Shown here in pieces: positions 1 through 6,884 of a DNA stretch of 36,418 nucleotides. The stretch's first letter is position 1; the number at the start of each line of letters is the position of its first letter. A model generated the notes under the pieces. The model saw only the letters and a list, made by a program, of their open reading frames with translations. It made no database searches and had not been told where the DNA came from. This stretch comes from Clostridia bacterium. GTDB lineage: Bacteria; Bacillota; Clostridia; Christensenellales; Aristaeellaceae. The stretch spans positions 1-36,418 of the forward strand of contig JAFUOR010000103.1 in NCBI GenBank assembly GCA_017481825.1. The letters run 5' to 3'. The translations under genes were made by a program, and so were the position numbers.

Positions 1-118
1 CTTCTCTGCCGGCAAGATCCACTCATTCGGAATTACTGTCTCTTGTTTGCGTTTCTTTGTTCTGTATCGTTTTCAAGGTTCAGGCCGCCCCGCTTGGCTT
101 CAGGCCGCGCGAGTCAGC
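1..118 (-). other. probable rRNA operon leader with boxA-like antitermination site
   Basis: Read on the minus strand, this stretch follows directly from the promoter at 125-153. It contains GAACCTTGAAAAC (68-80 on the plus strand as its complement) followed by an A-rich segment with AGAACAAAG. This resembles the boxA-type element found in Firmicute rRNA leaders and spacers. No rRNA gene body lies inside the window, so an rRNA operon beginning beyond the left edge is an inference. A tRNA cluster or another stable-RNA gene is the alternative. Confidence 0.5.
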
Positions 119-124
119 TTGTGT

Positions 125-195
125 ATCTTATCAAACTTCCGTAAATAAGTCAACACTTTTTTTGAGGATTTTTGAGTTTTTTTCACTCTTTTTCA
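125..195 (-). promoter_or_regulatory. strong promoter with A-rich upstream element, rRNA-type
   Basis: On the minus strand there is a -35 box TTGACT (148-153), a 17-base spacer and a -10 box TAAGAT (125-130). Upstream of the -35 box, positions 155-195 are almost pure A tracts on the transcribed strand, as in UP elements that bind the RNA polymerase alpha subunit. Together with the leader at 1-118 this looks like an rrn P1 promoter transcribing out of the left edge. Confidence 0.6.
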
Positions 196-213
196 GAATG
201 ACGAACATTGCTT

Positions 214-246
214 CCCAAAAGCAAAGGTGATCGTTCCGCTTTTGGG
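214..246. repeat. inverted repeat downstream of the ImmA-like gene
   Basis: CCCAAAAGC (214-222) and GCTTTTGGG (238-246) form a perfect 9-base stem around a 15-base loop. It lies between the rRNA-type promoter and the stop of the ImmA-like gene. There is no U-run on either side, so it is not a convincing terminator. It marks the left border of the phage-derived cassette, but no matching attachment-site repeat was found near 12.4 kb. Confidence 0.4.
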
Positions 247-274
247 CAGGATATTCGCCATGGGTTTCCCAAAA

Positions 275-874
275 TCATTCGGCTCTCCACAGAAGGGGAT
301 GCAGGTGGTTTTGGGCGGTGGTCGGCGTCACACAATCCACATACGCCGCCAATTGCGCATCGACCTGCCGGTACAGCGTTTCTTCTATATCAACAGGCGG
401 CGCGGCGGACAGCGCCCGAGCGCAGCTCAGGGACACATAGCAGACCGCCGCAACCTGCTCAGCATAGAGCGGCTGAAAGCGGCGGGCCAAACGCGCGATG
501 GCAGGGCGCGGGCACAGCAGATGACTGGCGAACATATCCGCCTCCCTTTCCTCCTCCGGGGATGCGCCGGTGTGGTGGAGCAGCCGGTGCGCCAGCTCAT
601 GCGCCAGGGTGAAATTGCGTCGGGCGGGATGGCCATCCTCCCGGTAGGCGATGATGTACTGCGATCCCCGGCGGAGGGTGAAGGCGTCCGCGTCGCCAAA
701 GCGGCACAGGAAATCAGCCGCTGAGAGCCCCATGCTCTCGGCAGCCTCCGTATAGGTGCACACAGCGGTATCACGGCACAGGCGCAGCACGTGCAGCGGA
801 TCCACCGGCAGATCCGTCGCCTGCAGCCGCACCAGCACGCGGTAAGCCATGTTAGCCGCGCGGCGGAGGTTCAC
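275..874 (-). CDS. ImmA/IrrE-family metallopeptidase (phage anti-repressor protease)
   Basis: A 199-residue protein with a zinc-metallopeptidase motif HELAH at residues 92-96, followed by EREAD at 109-113 as third-ligand region. This is the ImmA/IrrE (COG2856) signature. Family members cleave their cognate phage or ICE repressor after DNA damage or cell signalling, which induces the element. The GTG start at 874 has a GGAGG five bases upstream and overlaps the stop of the repressor gene (GTGA). ATG at 850 is possible but has no ribosome site. Pairing with the adjacent XRE repressor supports a role as its inactivating protease. No membrane segment or signal peptide is visible, so it should act in the cytoplasm. 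The family assignment is secure. Cleavage of this particular repressor is inferred from gene order. Confidence 0.88.
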   Translation of the reverse strand: MNLRRAANMAYRVLVRLQATDLPVDPLHVLRLCRDTAVCTYTEAAESMGLSAADFLCRFGDADAFTLRRGSQYIIAYREDGHPARRNFTLAHELAHRLLHHTGASPEEEREADMFASHLLCPRPAIARLARRFQPLYAEQVAAVCYVSLSCARALSAAPPVDIEETLYRQVDAQLAAYVDCVTPTTAQNHLHPLLWRAE

Positions 875-1212
875 TTGCGCGCCTCCGGCTCAAAAGCGTG
901 GGCGAACAGCGCGCGGCCCACGGCGATGTACTTCTCCTGCTCATCGGGCGTGAGCTGGCGGAAGGCGCGGGTCATGACCTGGATGTTCGCCTCGGCGGCG
1001 GTGGCGTCACGCGCGGGGGCCGTGTAGCCGCACAGGTCGTCGATGGTGGTGCCGAAAATCTCCGCCAGGCGCGTCAGGGTGCCGATATCGGGCTGCGTCT
1101 GGCCGCGTTCCCACTTGCCCACTGACACCGCCGACAGCCCCAGCATATCCGCCAGGGCCTGCTGCGACATGCCGCGCTGATTGCGCAGCTTCTTGATGCG
1201 TTGTGCGTACAT
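871..1212 (-). CDS. XRE-family (lambda/434 Cro-C1 type) phage repressor
   Basis: From ATG 1212 the protein is 113 residues. Residues 1-60 form a helix-turn-helix domain, with SQQALADMLGLSAVSVGKWE as the core (Q-x3-A-x3-G-x5-V-x2-WE pattern) and TLTRLAEIFGTTIDDLCGY completing the five-helix fold. The C-terminal half is a short helical tail. I chose ATG 1212 because GGGAGG lies just upstream and the core domain begins at once. An upstream ATG at 1290 would add 26 basic residues and run through the promoter. The gene is co-transcribed with the ImmA-like peptidase (4-base overlap) and faces the lytic-side gene across a region with four related operator-like sequences. It probably represses both directions and controls its own synthesis. 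Confidence 0.88.
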   Translation of the reverse strand: MYAQRIKKLRNQRGMSQQALADMLGLSAVSVGKWERGQTQPDIGTLTRLAEIFGTTIDDLCGYTAPARDATAAEANIQVMTRAFRQLTPDEQEKYIAVGRALFAHAFEPEARK

Positions 1213-1230
1213 AAGTTTCCCTCCCCTTCC

Positions 1231-1259
1231 ATTATATAACCTCCGGTTCTTTTTTGCAA
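1231..1259 (-). promoter_or_regulatory. repressor-side promoter (lysogenic direction)
   Basis: On the minus strand there is a -35 TTGCAA (1254-1259), a 17-base spacer and a -10 TATAAT (1231-1236). It lies 19 bases upstream of the repressor start codon. Operator O1 (1236-1250) fills the spacer and O2 (1259-1273) begins at the -35 box. Confidence 0.7.
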
Positions 1260-1325
1260 TAACTTTTGGTTTCATTTTTTCTCTTGACAATAACCTGAAG
1301 TTGCATTATAATAACCCCAGGTTAT
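1236..1325. promoter_or_regulatory. four-site operator region of the phage switch
   Basis: Four 15-base sites follow the pattern ATAACY-N3-RGTTNY. They are O1 1236-1250 (ATAACCTCCGGTTCT), O2 1259-1273 (ATAACTTTTGGTTTC), O3 1290-1304 (ATAACCTGAAGTTGC) and O4 1311-1325 (ATAACCCCAGGTTAT). O4 is a perfect inverted repeat and the others are imperfect. Start-to-start spacings are 23, 31 and 21 bases, roughly two, three and two helical turns. O1 and O2 overlay the leftward promoter; O3 and O4 overlay the spacer, -10 box and start region of the rightward promoter. These are the expected binding sites of the XRE repressor. Binding itself is inferred. Confidence 0.75.
1284..1312 (+). promoter_or_regulatory. 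lytic-side promoter (perfect consensus)
   Basis: A perfect TTGACA (1284-1289), 17-base spacer and TATAAT (1307-1312) point toward the regulator gene at 1366. Operator O3 occupies the spacer and O4 covers the -10 edge and start point, so bound repressor would block it. Confidence 0.85.
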
Positions 1326-1365
1326 GACGCGAATAAATGTTCGCTTGTTGAAGGAGGTATAGAAC

Positions 1366-1761
1366 ATGACGAAGCAGGAATTATTGACGACCTATCGCAG
1401 CGCACTGCTGGAACTGGAGGAGATCGAAGCGCAGCTATCGCGCATCGGCACGGACGGGCGGCCGGCGGGACTGCGCGGGGGGACAGCGGGCATGCGTCTG
1501 CCCGGGACGAACCACCCTGCCGCAGCCGCCTGGCAGACGGCGGACGGCCTGGAGAAGATGGTGGAGCACAAGCGCGCCGAGCTGACCGCCCTCTCCGCCC
1601 AGCTTGGCGAGGTCATGGGCAGCATCGGCAACGCCCGCACCTTCATGATCGTTCAGCACTACTACCTCATGGCCGAAACCGACGAAACCATCGGTCAGCT
1701 CCTCCACCTGAGCACCAGCCGCATCAATCAGCTGCGCAGAAGTTTTATGCAGGCTGCGTGA
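1366..1761 (+). CDS. phage late-gene regulator, DUF1492/ArpU-like with sigma-region-4-like HTH
   Basis: A 131-residue protein that starts with ATG 1366 behind AAGGAGGT. Residues 1-30 and 65-95 are helical and charged. The C-terminal part (about 98-128, ending with DETIGQLLHLSTSRINQLRR) looks like a sigma-70 region 4 helix-turn-helix. This layout matches small phage regulators of the DUF1492/ArpU/RinA type, which switch on late genes in many Firmicute prophages. It is the only gene between the repressor-controlled promoter and the late promoter at 2244. It is therefore the likely link between loss of repression and expression of the structural operon. No enzymatic motif is seen. The family placement rests on architecture and position, not on a strong unique motif. 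Confidence 0.6.
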   Translation: MTKQELLTTYRSALLELEEIEAQLSRIGTDGRPAGLRGGTAGMRLPGTNHPAAAAWQTADGLEKMVEHKRAELTALSAQLGEVMGSIGNARTFMIVQHYYLMAETDETIGQLLHLSTSRINQLRRSFMQAA

Positions 1762-2243
1762 CCAGGGGCCAAGGGCGCTGCCTTTCACCCGCCAGAGGCG
1801 CTGCCTCTGGACTCCGGCAGGGCGCTGCCCTGCACCCGCGAAGGGCTTCAGCCCTCTCGACACCCTTTTCGCGGTGCGCTTGCGGGCCTTCGGCTGGGGT
1901 TGCGCGCGCGGGCTGATTGAGGGAACGAAAGTTACAGGGACTTTGTTGGGCGCGCTTTGGCTCGACTCCCCTACGGTCGTCTCGCGTCGCCCCAGCCTGC
2001 GCGTACCTTTGTTGCAGCAGGAGGCGGCCCCCTCCTGCGGAGGGGTACGGGAGTTACTGGATACCAAAAGGCTCTCCCCTGGTGGGAGCTGTCAGTGTAA
2101 GCTGACTGAGAGGGGCGCTGGGCGTCCGCAGACGCCCCCCTGCAGCAATTTCCCTACACTAAAAGGCAAACACCTCTACCTTCCGGGAAAGCCATCTCCA
2201 CCAGGCGACTGGCACACCCTCTCATCCGCTATTACGGACTATC
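1762..2243. repeat. gene-free stretch with dispersed repeat (family 1 copy 1; family 2-like end)
   Basis: No credible gene is seen. Positions 1816-2057 share long identical words with 17358-17613, including CAGCCCTCTCGACACCCTTT and the pair CTTTGGCTCG and TCTCGCGTCGCCC. Positions 2070-2115 (a GGGAG-rich hairpin, then GTCAG/CTGAC) look like a second short element. Several small hairpins such as GGCAGGGC/GCCCTGC are present. The block separates the early regulator from the late promoter. It resembles host intergenic repeats rather than phage sequence. Confidence 0.65.
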
Positions 2244-2272
2244 TTGCATTATCGCCTCCCCCATGCTATGAT
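2244..2272 (+). promoter_or_regulatory. probable phage late promoter
   Basis: TTGCAT (2244-2249), 17-base spacer, TATGAT (2267-2272). It lies about 100 bases before the terminase genes and would start RNA near 2279. The imperfect -35 box fits a promoter helped by the DUF1492-like activator. Confidence 0.55.
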
Positions 2273-2284
2273 GGTAGCGTGGAA

Positions 2285-2343
2285 AAGAGAAACAAACGTT
2301 CTCTTCCGCAAAAGGTGATTCCGACTGGAGGAATCGCCTTTTT
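2285..2343 (+). terminator. leader hairpin followed by intrinsic terminator (possible attenuator)
   Basis: A first hairpin AAGAGAA (2285-2291)/TTCTCTT (2299-2305) is followed by a 12-base stem 2311-2322/2330-2341 (one G-U pair) with a T-run through 2343. It lies between the late promoter and the small-terminase start at 2369. A terminator here would stop transcription before any late gene unless RNA polymerase is modified or read-through is high. Confidence 0.7.
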
Positions 2344-2368
2344 CATTGCCACGGAAAGGAGGTAACCT

Positions 2369-2605
2369 ATGGAATCACCCAAGCCTGCGCCGGACATCGC
2401 CACGCCGGACGAGGTGCTGGAGACCTTCACCCAGCTGATGCGCGGCGAGAAGACCAGCGAGCAGCTCAAGGCCGCCGAGCAGCTGGCAAAGTATCACGGG
2501 CTGATGACGCCCCGGGAGGATACGCCAGCGCTCCGGGCCGAGGTAGCCGACGCCATCGATGCGGCGGTGGCGCAGATCCGCTGCCGGGAGGCCGTCGATG
2601 GATAG
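2369..2605 (+). CDS. truncated small terminase subunit (C-terminal segment only)
   Basis: A 78-residue protein behind AAAGGAGGT. Residues 12-52 (DEVLETFTQLMRGE, then KAAEQLAKYHGL) match the conserved C-terminal segment of Terminase_2-type small subunits, which helps ring assembly and docking onto the large subunit. Typical small subunits are 140-180 residues and begin with a helix-turn-helix that recognises the packaging site. That domain is absent here. The stop overlaps the large-terminase start by 8 bases, so the two are translationally coupled. Either DNA recognition is done otherwise, or packaging is sequence-independent or defective. The call rests on the segment and the position. Confidence 0.65.
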   Translation: MESPKPAPDIATPDEVLETFTQLMRGEKTSEQLKAAEQLAKYHGLMTPREDTPALRAEVADAIDAAVAQIRCREAVDG

Positions 2606-3836
2606 GGCAGCCCTGGAGCTGCTGCTGACCCGCCCGGCGCAGGTGGCCCGCTGGTGCGGCCTGACGCGCCTGACCGATGAACTCCACGGGTCATGGCTGC
2701 GGGAGATGCTCCTGGGCACGCAGGATATGACGCTGCTGGCCCATCGCGGCAGCTTCAAGACCACCTGCCTCTCCTTCGCCATGGCGGCGATGCTGACGGC
2801 CTATCCCCGCCGCAACCTGATCTTCATGCGCAAGACGGAGGAGGATGTGGTGGAGATCATCCGCCAGGTGAAGCTCCTTTTGGGCACAGACGCCATGCGT
2901 CACCTGACCGCGCGCATCTATGGCGTACCGCTGACCCTGCGCAAGAGCGATATGTACACCGTATCGACCGACGGCTATGCGGCCATGCGCGGCGCGCCCC
3001 AGCTTCTGGGCCTCGGCACGGGCGGCTCGATCACAGGCAAACACGCGGATATCGTGCCGACAGACGATATCGTCAACCTGTCCGACCGGCTGTCCGGCGC
3101 TGAAAGGCAGCGCACCCGCAGCGTGTATCAGGAGCTGCAGAACATCCGCAATCCCGGCGGGCGGATCATCAACACCGGCACGCCCTGGCATCCGCAGGAC
3201 GCCATCTCGCTCATGCCCAACATCCGCAGGTGTGACTGCTATCATTCGGGGCTGCTGAGCGAGGAGAGCATCCTGCGGCTGCGAAGGACGATGTCCCCTT
3301 CCCTGTTTGCAGCCAACTACGAGCTGCGACACATCGCCGCAGAGGACGCGCTGTTTGACACACCCCCGCAGGAGGGCGCCAGCCCGGCGCTGATCCGCGA
3401 CGGCTTTGCCCATGTGGACGCGGCCTACGGCGGCGGGGACTGCACGGCGCTGACCTGCGGAAAGCTTGTCGGGGACAGGGTCTATCTCTATGGCCGGCTT
3501 TGGCCCCGGCATGTGGATGCTGTGATGGAGGAGATCATCGCCGAGTGCGACCGGCTCCTGTGTGGGCCGATCTTCTGCGAGACCAACGGCGACAAGGGGT
3601 ACGTCGCCCGGGAGCTGCGCAAGCGCGGCGCGCAGACCCGCACCTACGCCGAGCACACCGCCAAGCAGGTCAAAATCGCCACCCACCTCAAAAAATGGTG
3701 GGACAGCGTCGCCTTCATCGAAGGTACCGACCGCGCCTACATCGACCAGTGCCTGGATTACACCCCGCACGCCGAGCACGACGACGCACCCGACAGCGCC
3801 GCCAGCCTGCTGCGGATATTGGACAGGCGCGGGTGA
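2598..3836 (+). CDS. phage terminase large subunit
   Basis: A 412-residue DNA-packaging motor, start ATG 2598 inside the end of the small-subunit gene. The N-terminal ATPase has a Walker A-like loop HRGSFKTT (49-56), Walker B DIVPTDD (151-157) and a coupling segment NTGTPWHP (192-199). The C-terminal RNase H-like nuclease shows HVDAAYGGGD (272-281, first acidic residue D274), ETNGDKG (328-334) and HDDAPDS (394-400). All motor and nuclease elements needed for cutting and pumping DNA into the prohead are visible, so the protein looks intact. The length is at the short end of the family's usual 400-560 residues. It is followed after 55 bases by the portal gene, the normal partner at the packaging vertex. 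Confidence 0.92.
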   Translation: MDRAALELLLTRPAQVARWCGLTRLTDELHGSWLREMLLGTQDMTLLAHRGSFKTTCLSFAMAAMLTAYPRRNLIFMRKTEEDVVEIIRQVKLLLGTDAMRHLTARIYGVPLTLRKSDMYTVSTDGYAAMRGAPQLLGLGTGGSITGKHADIVPTDDIVNLSDRLSGAERQRTRSVYQELQNIRNPGGRIINTGTPWHPQDAISLMPNIRRCDCYHSGLLSEESILRLRRTMSPSLFAANYELRHIAAEDALFDTPPQEGASPALIRDGFAHVDAAYGGGDCTALTCGKLVGDRVYLYGRLWPRHVDAVMEEIIAECDRLLCGPIFCETNGDKGYVARELRKRGAQTRTYAEHTAKQVKIATHLKKWWDSVAFIEGTDRAYIDQCLDYTPHAEHDDAPDSAASLLRILDRRG

Positions 3837-3891
3837 GGCACCGGACGGATCTCCCCACACCCTATTCCCAATTTCCCTGAAAGGAGCTTGC

Positions 3892-5232
3892 ATGTTCACA
3901 TCCATCACCTACCAGGACTACCTCGCCGCACAGGACCGTCAGGCACTGCTGGTGGACGCGGTGAAGCGCTACAAGGCCTCCCCTGCTTTCCAGCGGGCGC
4001 TGGAGGCCAACTGCTACTTCCGCGGCGAGAACACCCGCGTCGCCCGCAAGACCATCCTGCGGGCCCGCAAGATTGAGACCCGCGACGCCCAGGGTCGCCG
4101 CCGCGTCCGCTCCGGCACAGAGGACGTGGTGGGCAACCGCATCGCCAGCGCGTTCCTCTTCCGCTTTGTGACCCAGCAGAACCAGTTCCTTCTCTCCGAG
4201 GGCGTATCGCTGCCGGAGGACGTGAAGCGCCGCCTGGGCGCGGACTTCGACCGTCAGCTGGAGCATCTGGGCGAGAAGGCGCTGCTCCACGGCTGCGCCT
4301 GGGGCTACTGGAACGCTGATCATCTGGAGGTGATCGAGGCGGCCCGGAATGCCTGGAGCGGCTTCTTCCCCCTGCTGGACGAGATGAGCGGCGAGGCCCG
4401 GATCGGCGTGCAGTTCTGGCAGATCGCCTCCAACCGCCCGATGTACCTGCGCGTCTTTGATGAGGAGGGCGTGACGGTGTTCATCCAGCGGGGCAAGGGG
4501 CTCGACATTGCCATTCCCCGCGAGCGCTACCGCCGCAGCCTGCGCGTGGATGCGCTGGGAGAGGTGCTCACCGAGCAGGGCAATTGGGGGCGCCTGCCGC
4601 TGATTCCCCTGATGGCCAATGCCGACGGCATCAGCGAGCTCACGCCCGCCATCAAGGCCAAGATCGACGCCTACGACAGCATCCTCTCCGATTTCGCCGA
4701 CAACCTTGATCGCGCCAACGACGTGTACTGGGTGCTGAACAACTTCGGCGGCACGATGGACGATATCGCCGTGCTGCTGGAGGAGATCAACCGCGTCAAG
4801 GCCGTGGCGAATCTCTCCGACGGCACGGGCAGCACCGCCTCCGCCGAACCCCACACCATCGAGGTGCCCTACAACGCGCGCCGCACCGCCCTCGACCTGC
4901 TGGAGAAGTCCCTCTATCAGGACTACATGGCCCTCGATATGGACGCGCTGACCGGCTCCAGCCTGACCAACGTCGCCATCCGCGTCTCCGCAGCGAACCT
5001 GAACCTGAAGGCCGATCGCTACGAATGGCAGGTGCGCCGCTTCATGGAGGCGCTGCTGACCCTCCTGGGCTGCCCGACGGAGGATATCCGCTTCAAGCGC
5101 CAGTCCATCGCCAATGAGAGCGAGACGGTGGCGGATATCGCCGTGATGCGTCAGGATATCGACCAGAAGACGGCGCTGCGGCTGAATCCGTATATTCAGG
5201 ATGAGGAGATCGCAGCGCTGGTGGAGGGATAA
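3892..5232 (+). CDS. phage portal protein (SPP1 gp6-like)
   Basis: From ATG 3892, behind AAAGGAG, the protein has 446 residues. It follows the large terminase and precedes scaffold and coat genes, the fixed place of the portal. Its features match SPP1-type portals: an N-terminal helical region with NCYFRGEN, a wing region, the stem-helix segment DSILSDFADNLDRANDVYWV, and a C-terminal crown with EALLTLLG and ALRLNPYIQDEEI. Twelve copies form the ring through which DNA is packaged and on which connectors dock. The length is usual for the family (430-500) and no disruption is seen. Assignment by residues alone is moderate; with gene order it is strong. Confidence 0.85.
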   Translation: MFTSITYQDYLAAQDRQALLVDAVKRYKASPAFQRALEANCYFRGENTRVARKTILRARKIETRDAQGRRRVRSGTEDVVGNRIASAFLFRFVTQQNQFLLSEGVSLPEDVKRRLGADFDRQLEHLGEKALLHGCAWGYWNADHLEVIEAARNAWSGFFPLLDEMSGEARIGVQFWQIASNRPMYLRVFDEEGVTVFIQRGKGLDIAIPRERYRRSLRVDALGEVLTEQGNWGRLPLIPLMANADGISELTPAIKAKIDAYDSILSDFADNLDRANDVYWVLNNFGGTMDDIAVLLEEINRVKAVANLSDGTGSTASAEPHTIEVPYNARRTALDLLEKSLYQDYMALDMDALTGSSLTNVAIRVSAANLNLKADRYEWQVRRFMEALLTLLGCPTEDIRFKRQSIANESETVADIAVMRQDIDQKTALRLNPYIQDEEIAALVEG

Positions 5233-5285
5233 GCGGCAGTGCAGCCCCCCCTTTCCCCAGAGGAGAAGGTTTGGGACACGCACCT

Positions 5286-5315
5286 GGCAGATGCAAAGCA
5301 CCGCATCTGCCTTTT
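5286..5315 (+). terminator. intrinsic terminator between portal and scaffold genes
   Basis: A perfect 9-base stem GGCAGATGC (5286-5294)/GCATCTGCC (5303-5311) is followed by TTTT. It lies 54 bases after the portal stop and inside what should be one late operon, so it may set expression levels of packaging versus capsid genes. Confidence 0.65.
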
Positions 5316-5332
5316 GTATTGCCGGACATGGA

Positions 5333-5409
5333 GGTCGGACGAAAGTCCGACTAGCGACAGCCAATGCTTGCATTGGCCGAGCGTAGCCAGCGCCGGGGCC
5401 TGTCCCCGG
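5333..5409 (+). ncRNA. three consecutive hairpins upstream of the scaffold gene
   Basis: Three stem-loops follow in a row. Stem 1: GTCGGAC/GTCCGAC (5334-5340/5345-5351) with a GAAA tetraloop. Stem 2: GCCAATGC/GCATTGGC (5360-5367/5370-5377). Stem 3: CCGGGG/CCCCGG (5393-5398/5404-5409). A scaffold ribosome site follows at about 5425. All stems are perfect and no open reading frame uses the stretch. It could be a structured 5' leader made by RNA processing, or a dispersed host element inserted in the operon. Confidence 0.5.
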
Positions 5410-5440
5410 TGATGGCCGAACATGGAAAGGAGCTTCTATC

Positions 5441-5971
5441 ATGTCATTGACCCGCAAGCTGCTCAGGGAACTGCAGCTGACCGATGATGCAGCGGAACGC
5501 ATCATCGCCGCCCATGTTGAGACCGTGGACGCTATCCGTCAGGAGCGCGATGCGCTCTCTGCCGAGTCCGCCGGTCATCAGGAGGAAAGCGCCCGCCTGC
5601 GCAGCGAGTACGACAGCTACCGCCGCCAGGTGGAACAGGAGCGCCTCGCCCAGGCCCGCGCCGACGCCATCGCCCAGGCGCTGCGCCATGCAGGCGCGAA
5701 TGAGCAGGCCATCCCCCTGCTCGCAGCTACCCTCCAAACCACCGATGAAGACTGGGAGGGCGCTGCGCTGCGGGATGCGGCGGCGACGCTCTTTCCCGTG
5801 AAAACCCGGTACGGGGCGTTTTTCGCTCAGCCCGTACCCATCCCTACCTCCCGCGTCAGCCCGCCCCTGAGCACCGGCTCCGCTCTCACCCGCGAGGATG
5901 TGAGCGGCATGTCCGCCAGGGAGATCAACGATAACTGGAGCATGGTGCGCCAGGCGCTGAGCCGGGGGTAA
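5441..5971 (+). CDS. phage capsid scaffolding protein
   Basis: A 176-residue, highly charged protein. Residues 20-80 are a long predicted coiled coil rich in E, R, Q and A, followed by a short ordered segment (AIPLLAATLQTTDEDW) and a C-terminal tail with a final helix SAREINDNWSMVRQAL. Size, composition and place immediately before the coat gene are those of scaffolding proteins (the DUF4355/phage_GP20 type is the nearest comparison), which guide prohead assembly and then leave. No protease domain is fused and no separate capsid protease is encoded nearby. That agrees with SPP1/P22-type heads, where scaffold is released rather than always digested. The start ATG 5441 follows AAAGGAG. Confidence 0.7.
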   Translation: MSLTRKLLRELQLTDDAAERIIAAHVETVDAIRQERDALSAESAGHQEESARLRSEYDSYRRQVEQERLAQARADAIAQALRHAGANEQAIPLLAATLQTTDEDWEGAALRDAAATLFPVKTRYGAFFAQPVPIPTSRVSPPLSTGSALTREDVSGMSAREINDNWSMVRQALSRG

Positions 5972-6002
5972 CGACATGCTATAACAGGAGGAAACACATC
6001 AT

Positions 6003-6815
6003 ATGGCGATCACCAGCTTTATTCCCCAGGTCTGGTCTGCCCGTCTGCAGGAGAACCTTCACAAGGCCATGGTCTTTGGCCAGCTGTGCAACCGCAACTA
6101 CGAGGGCGATATCGCCCAGTGGGGCGACACGGTGCACATCAACAACCTGACCGATATCACCGTCAAGGCCTACGACCCCACCGTCGATATCGACGATCCC
6201 GAGCAGCTCTCCGGCGGTGACACCACCCTGACCATCGATCATGGCGCGTATTACAACTTCTACATCAACGATGTGGACGCCGCGCAGGCCCGCGTGGATC
6301 TGATGGACGCCGCCATGCGCAGCGCCGCCTACCGCCTGGCGGATGATACGGAACAGTACATCCTCAGCGTGATCCGCAAGGGTGCAGGCTCCCTGCTCAC
6401 CGGCGCGATCCCCAGCGAGAGCGCGGGCGGCATCTACGGCCTGATCGTATCCGTCAAGACGCTGCTGGACAACAAGAACGTTCCCCGCATTGGCCGCAAG
6501 CTGATCCTGCCTGCCGCCGTGGAGGGCATGCTGCTGATGGACAGCCGCTTCGTGACCGGCAGCGCCGCGGCAGCCGACCGCCTGGCCGAGGGCAGCGTGG
6601 CACGCGCTGCAGGCTTTGACATCTACATCAGCCCCTACCTGACCACCGAGATTGTCGCCATGACCAGCGAGGCGGTCACCTTCGCCAACCAGATCACCAA
6701 GGTTGACGCCTACCGCCCTGAGAAGGGCTTCCGCGACGGCGTGAAGGGCCTGAGCCTGTGCGGCGCCAAGGTCATCATGCCTGACAGCGTGTGCGTCTAC
6801 ACCCTGACCGAATAA
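6003..6815 (+). CDS. phage major capsid (coat) protein
   Basis: A 270-residue protein, ATG 6003 behind AGGAGG. The N-terminus (SFIPQVWSARLQENLHKAMVFGQLCNRNYEGD), the central YNFYINDVDAAQ segment, the dimer-like helix MDAAMRSAAYRLADDTEQYI and the late FDIYISPYL-to-ITKVDAYRPE region follow the P22 coat/phage_capsid-family pattern with the HK97 fold. Such proteins begin directly with the mature sequence, so no maturation cleavage is expected. The gene follows scaffold and precedes two connectors. The length is short for this group, in which about 300-430 residues is common, suggesting a small or simple shell. Reading frame and start are clear. Confidence 0.85.
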   Translation: MAITSFIPQVWSARLQENLHKAMVFGQLCNRNYEGDIAQWGDTVHINNLTDITVKAYDPTVDIDDPEQLSGGDTTLTIDHGAYYNFYINDVDAAQARVDLMDAAMRSAAYRLADDTEQYILSVIRKGAGSLLTGAIPSESAGGIYGLIVSVKTLLDNKNVPRIGRKLILPAAVEGMLLMDSRFVTGSAAAADRLAEGSVARAAGFDIYISPYLTTEIVAMTSEAVTFANQITKVDAYRPEKGFRDGVKGLSLCGAKVIMPDSVCVYTLTE

Positions 6816-6884
6816 CATCCCCGGCTCCGGACGGTTCTACACCGCCCGGAGCCTCTTTGTGCAGCAGAACAGGAGGTAACCATC

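Noticed and set aside
871..1290. A longer start (1290) for the repressor
   Set aside because: It would place the coding start inside the operators and upstream of the -10 box. ATG 1212 has a good ribosome site.
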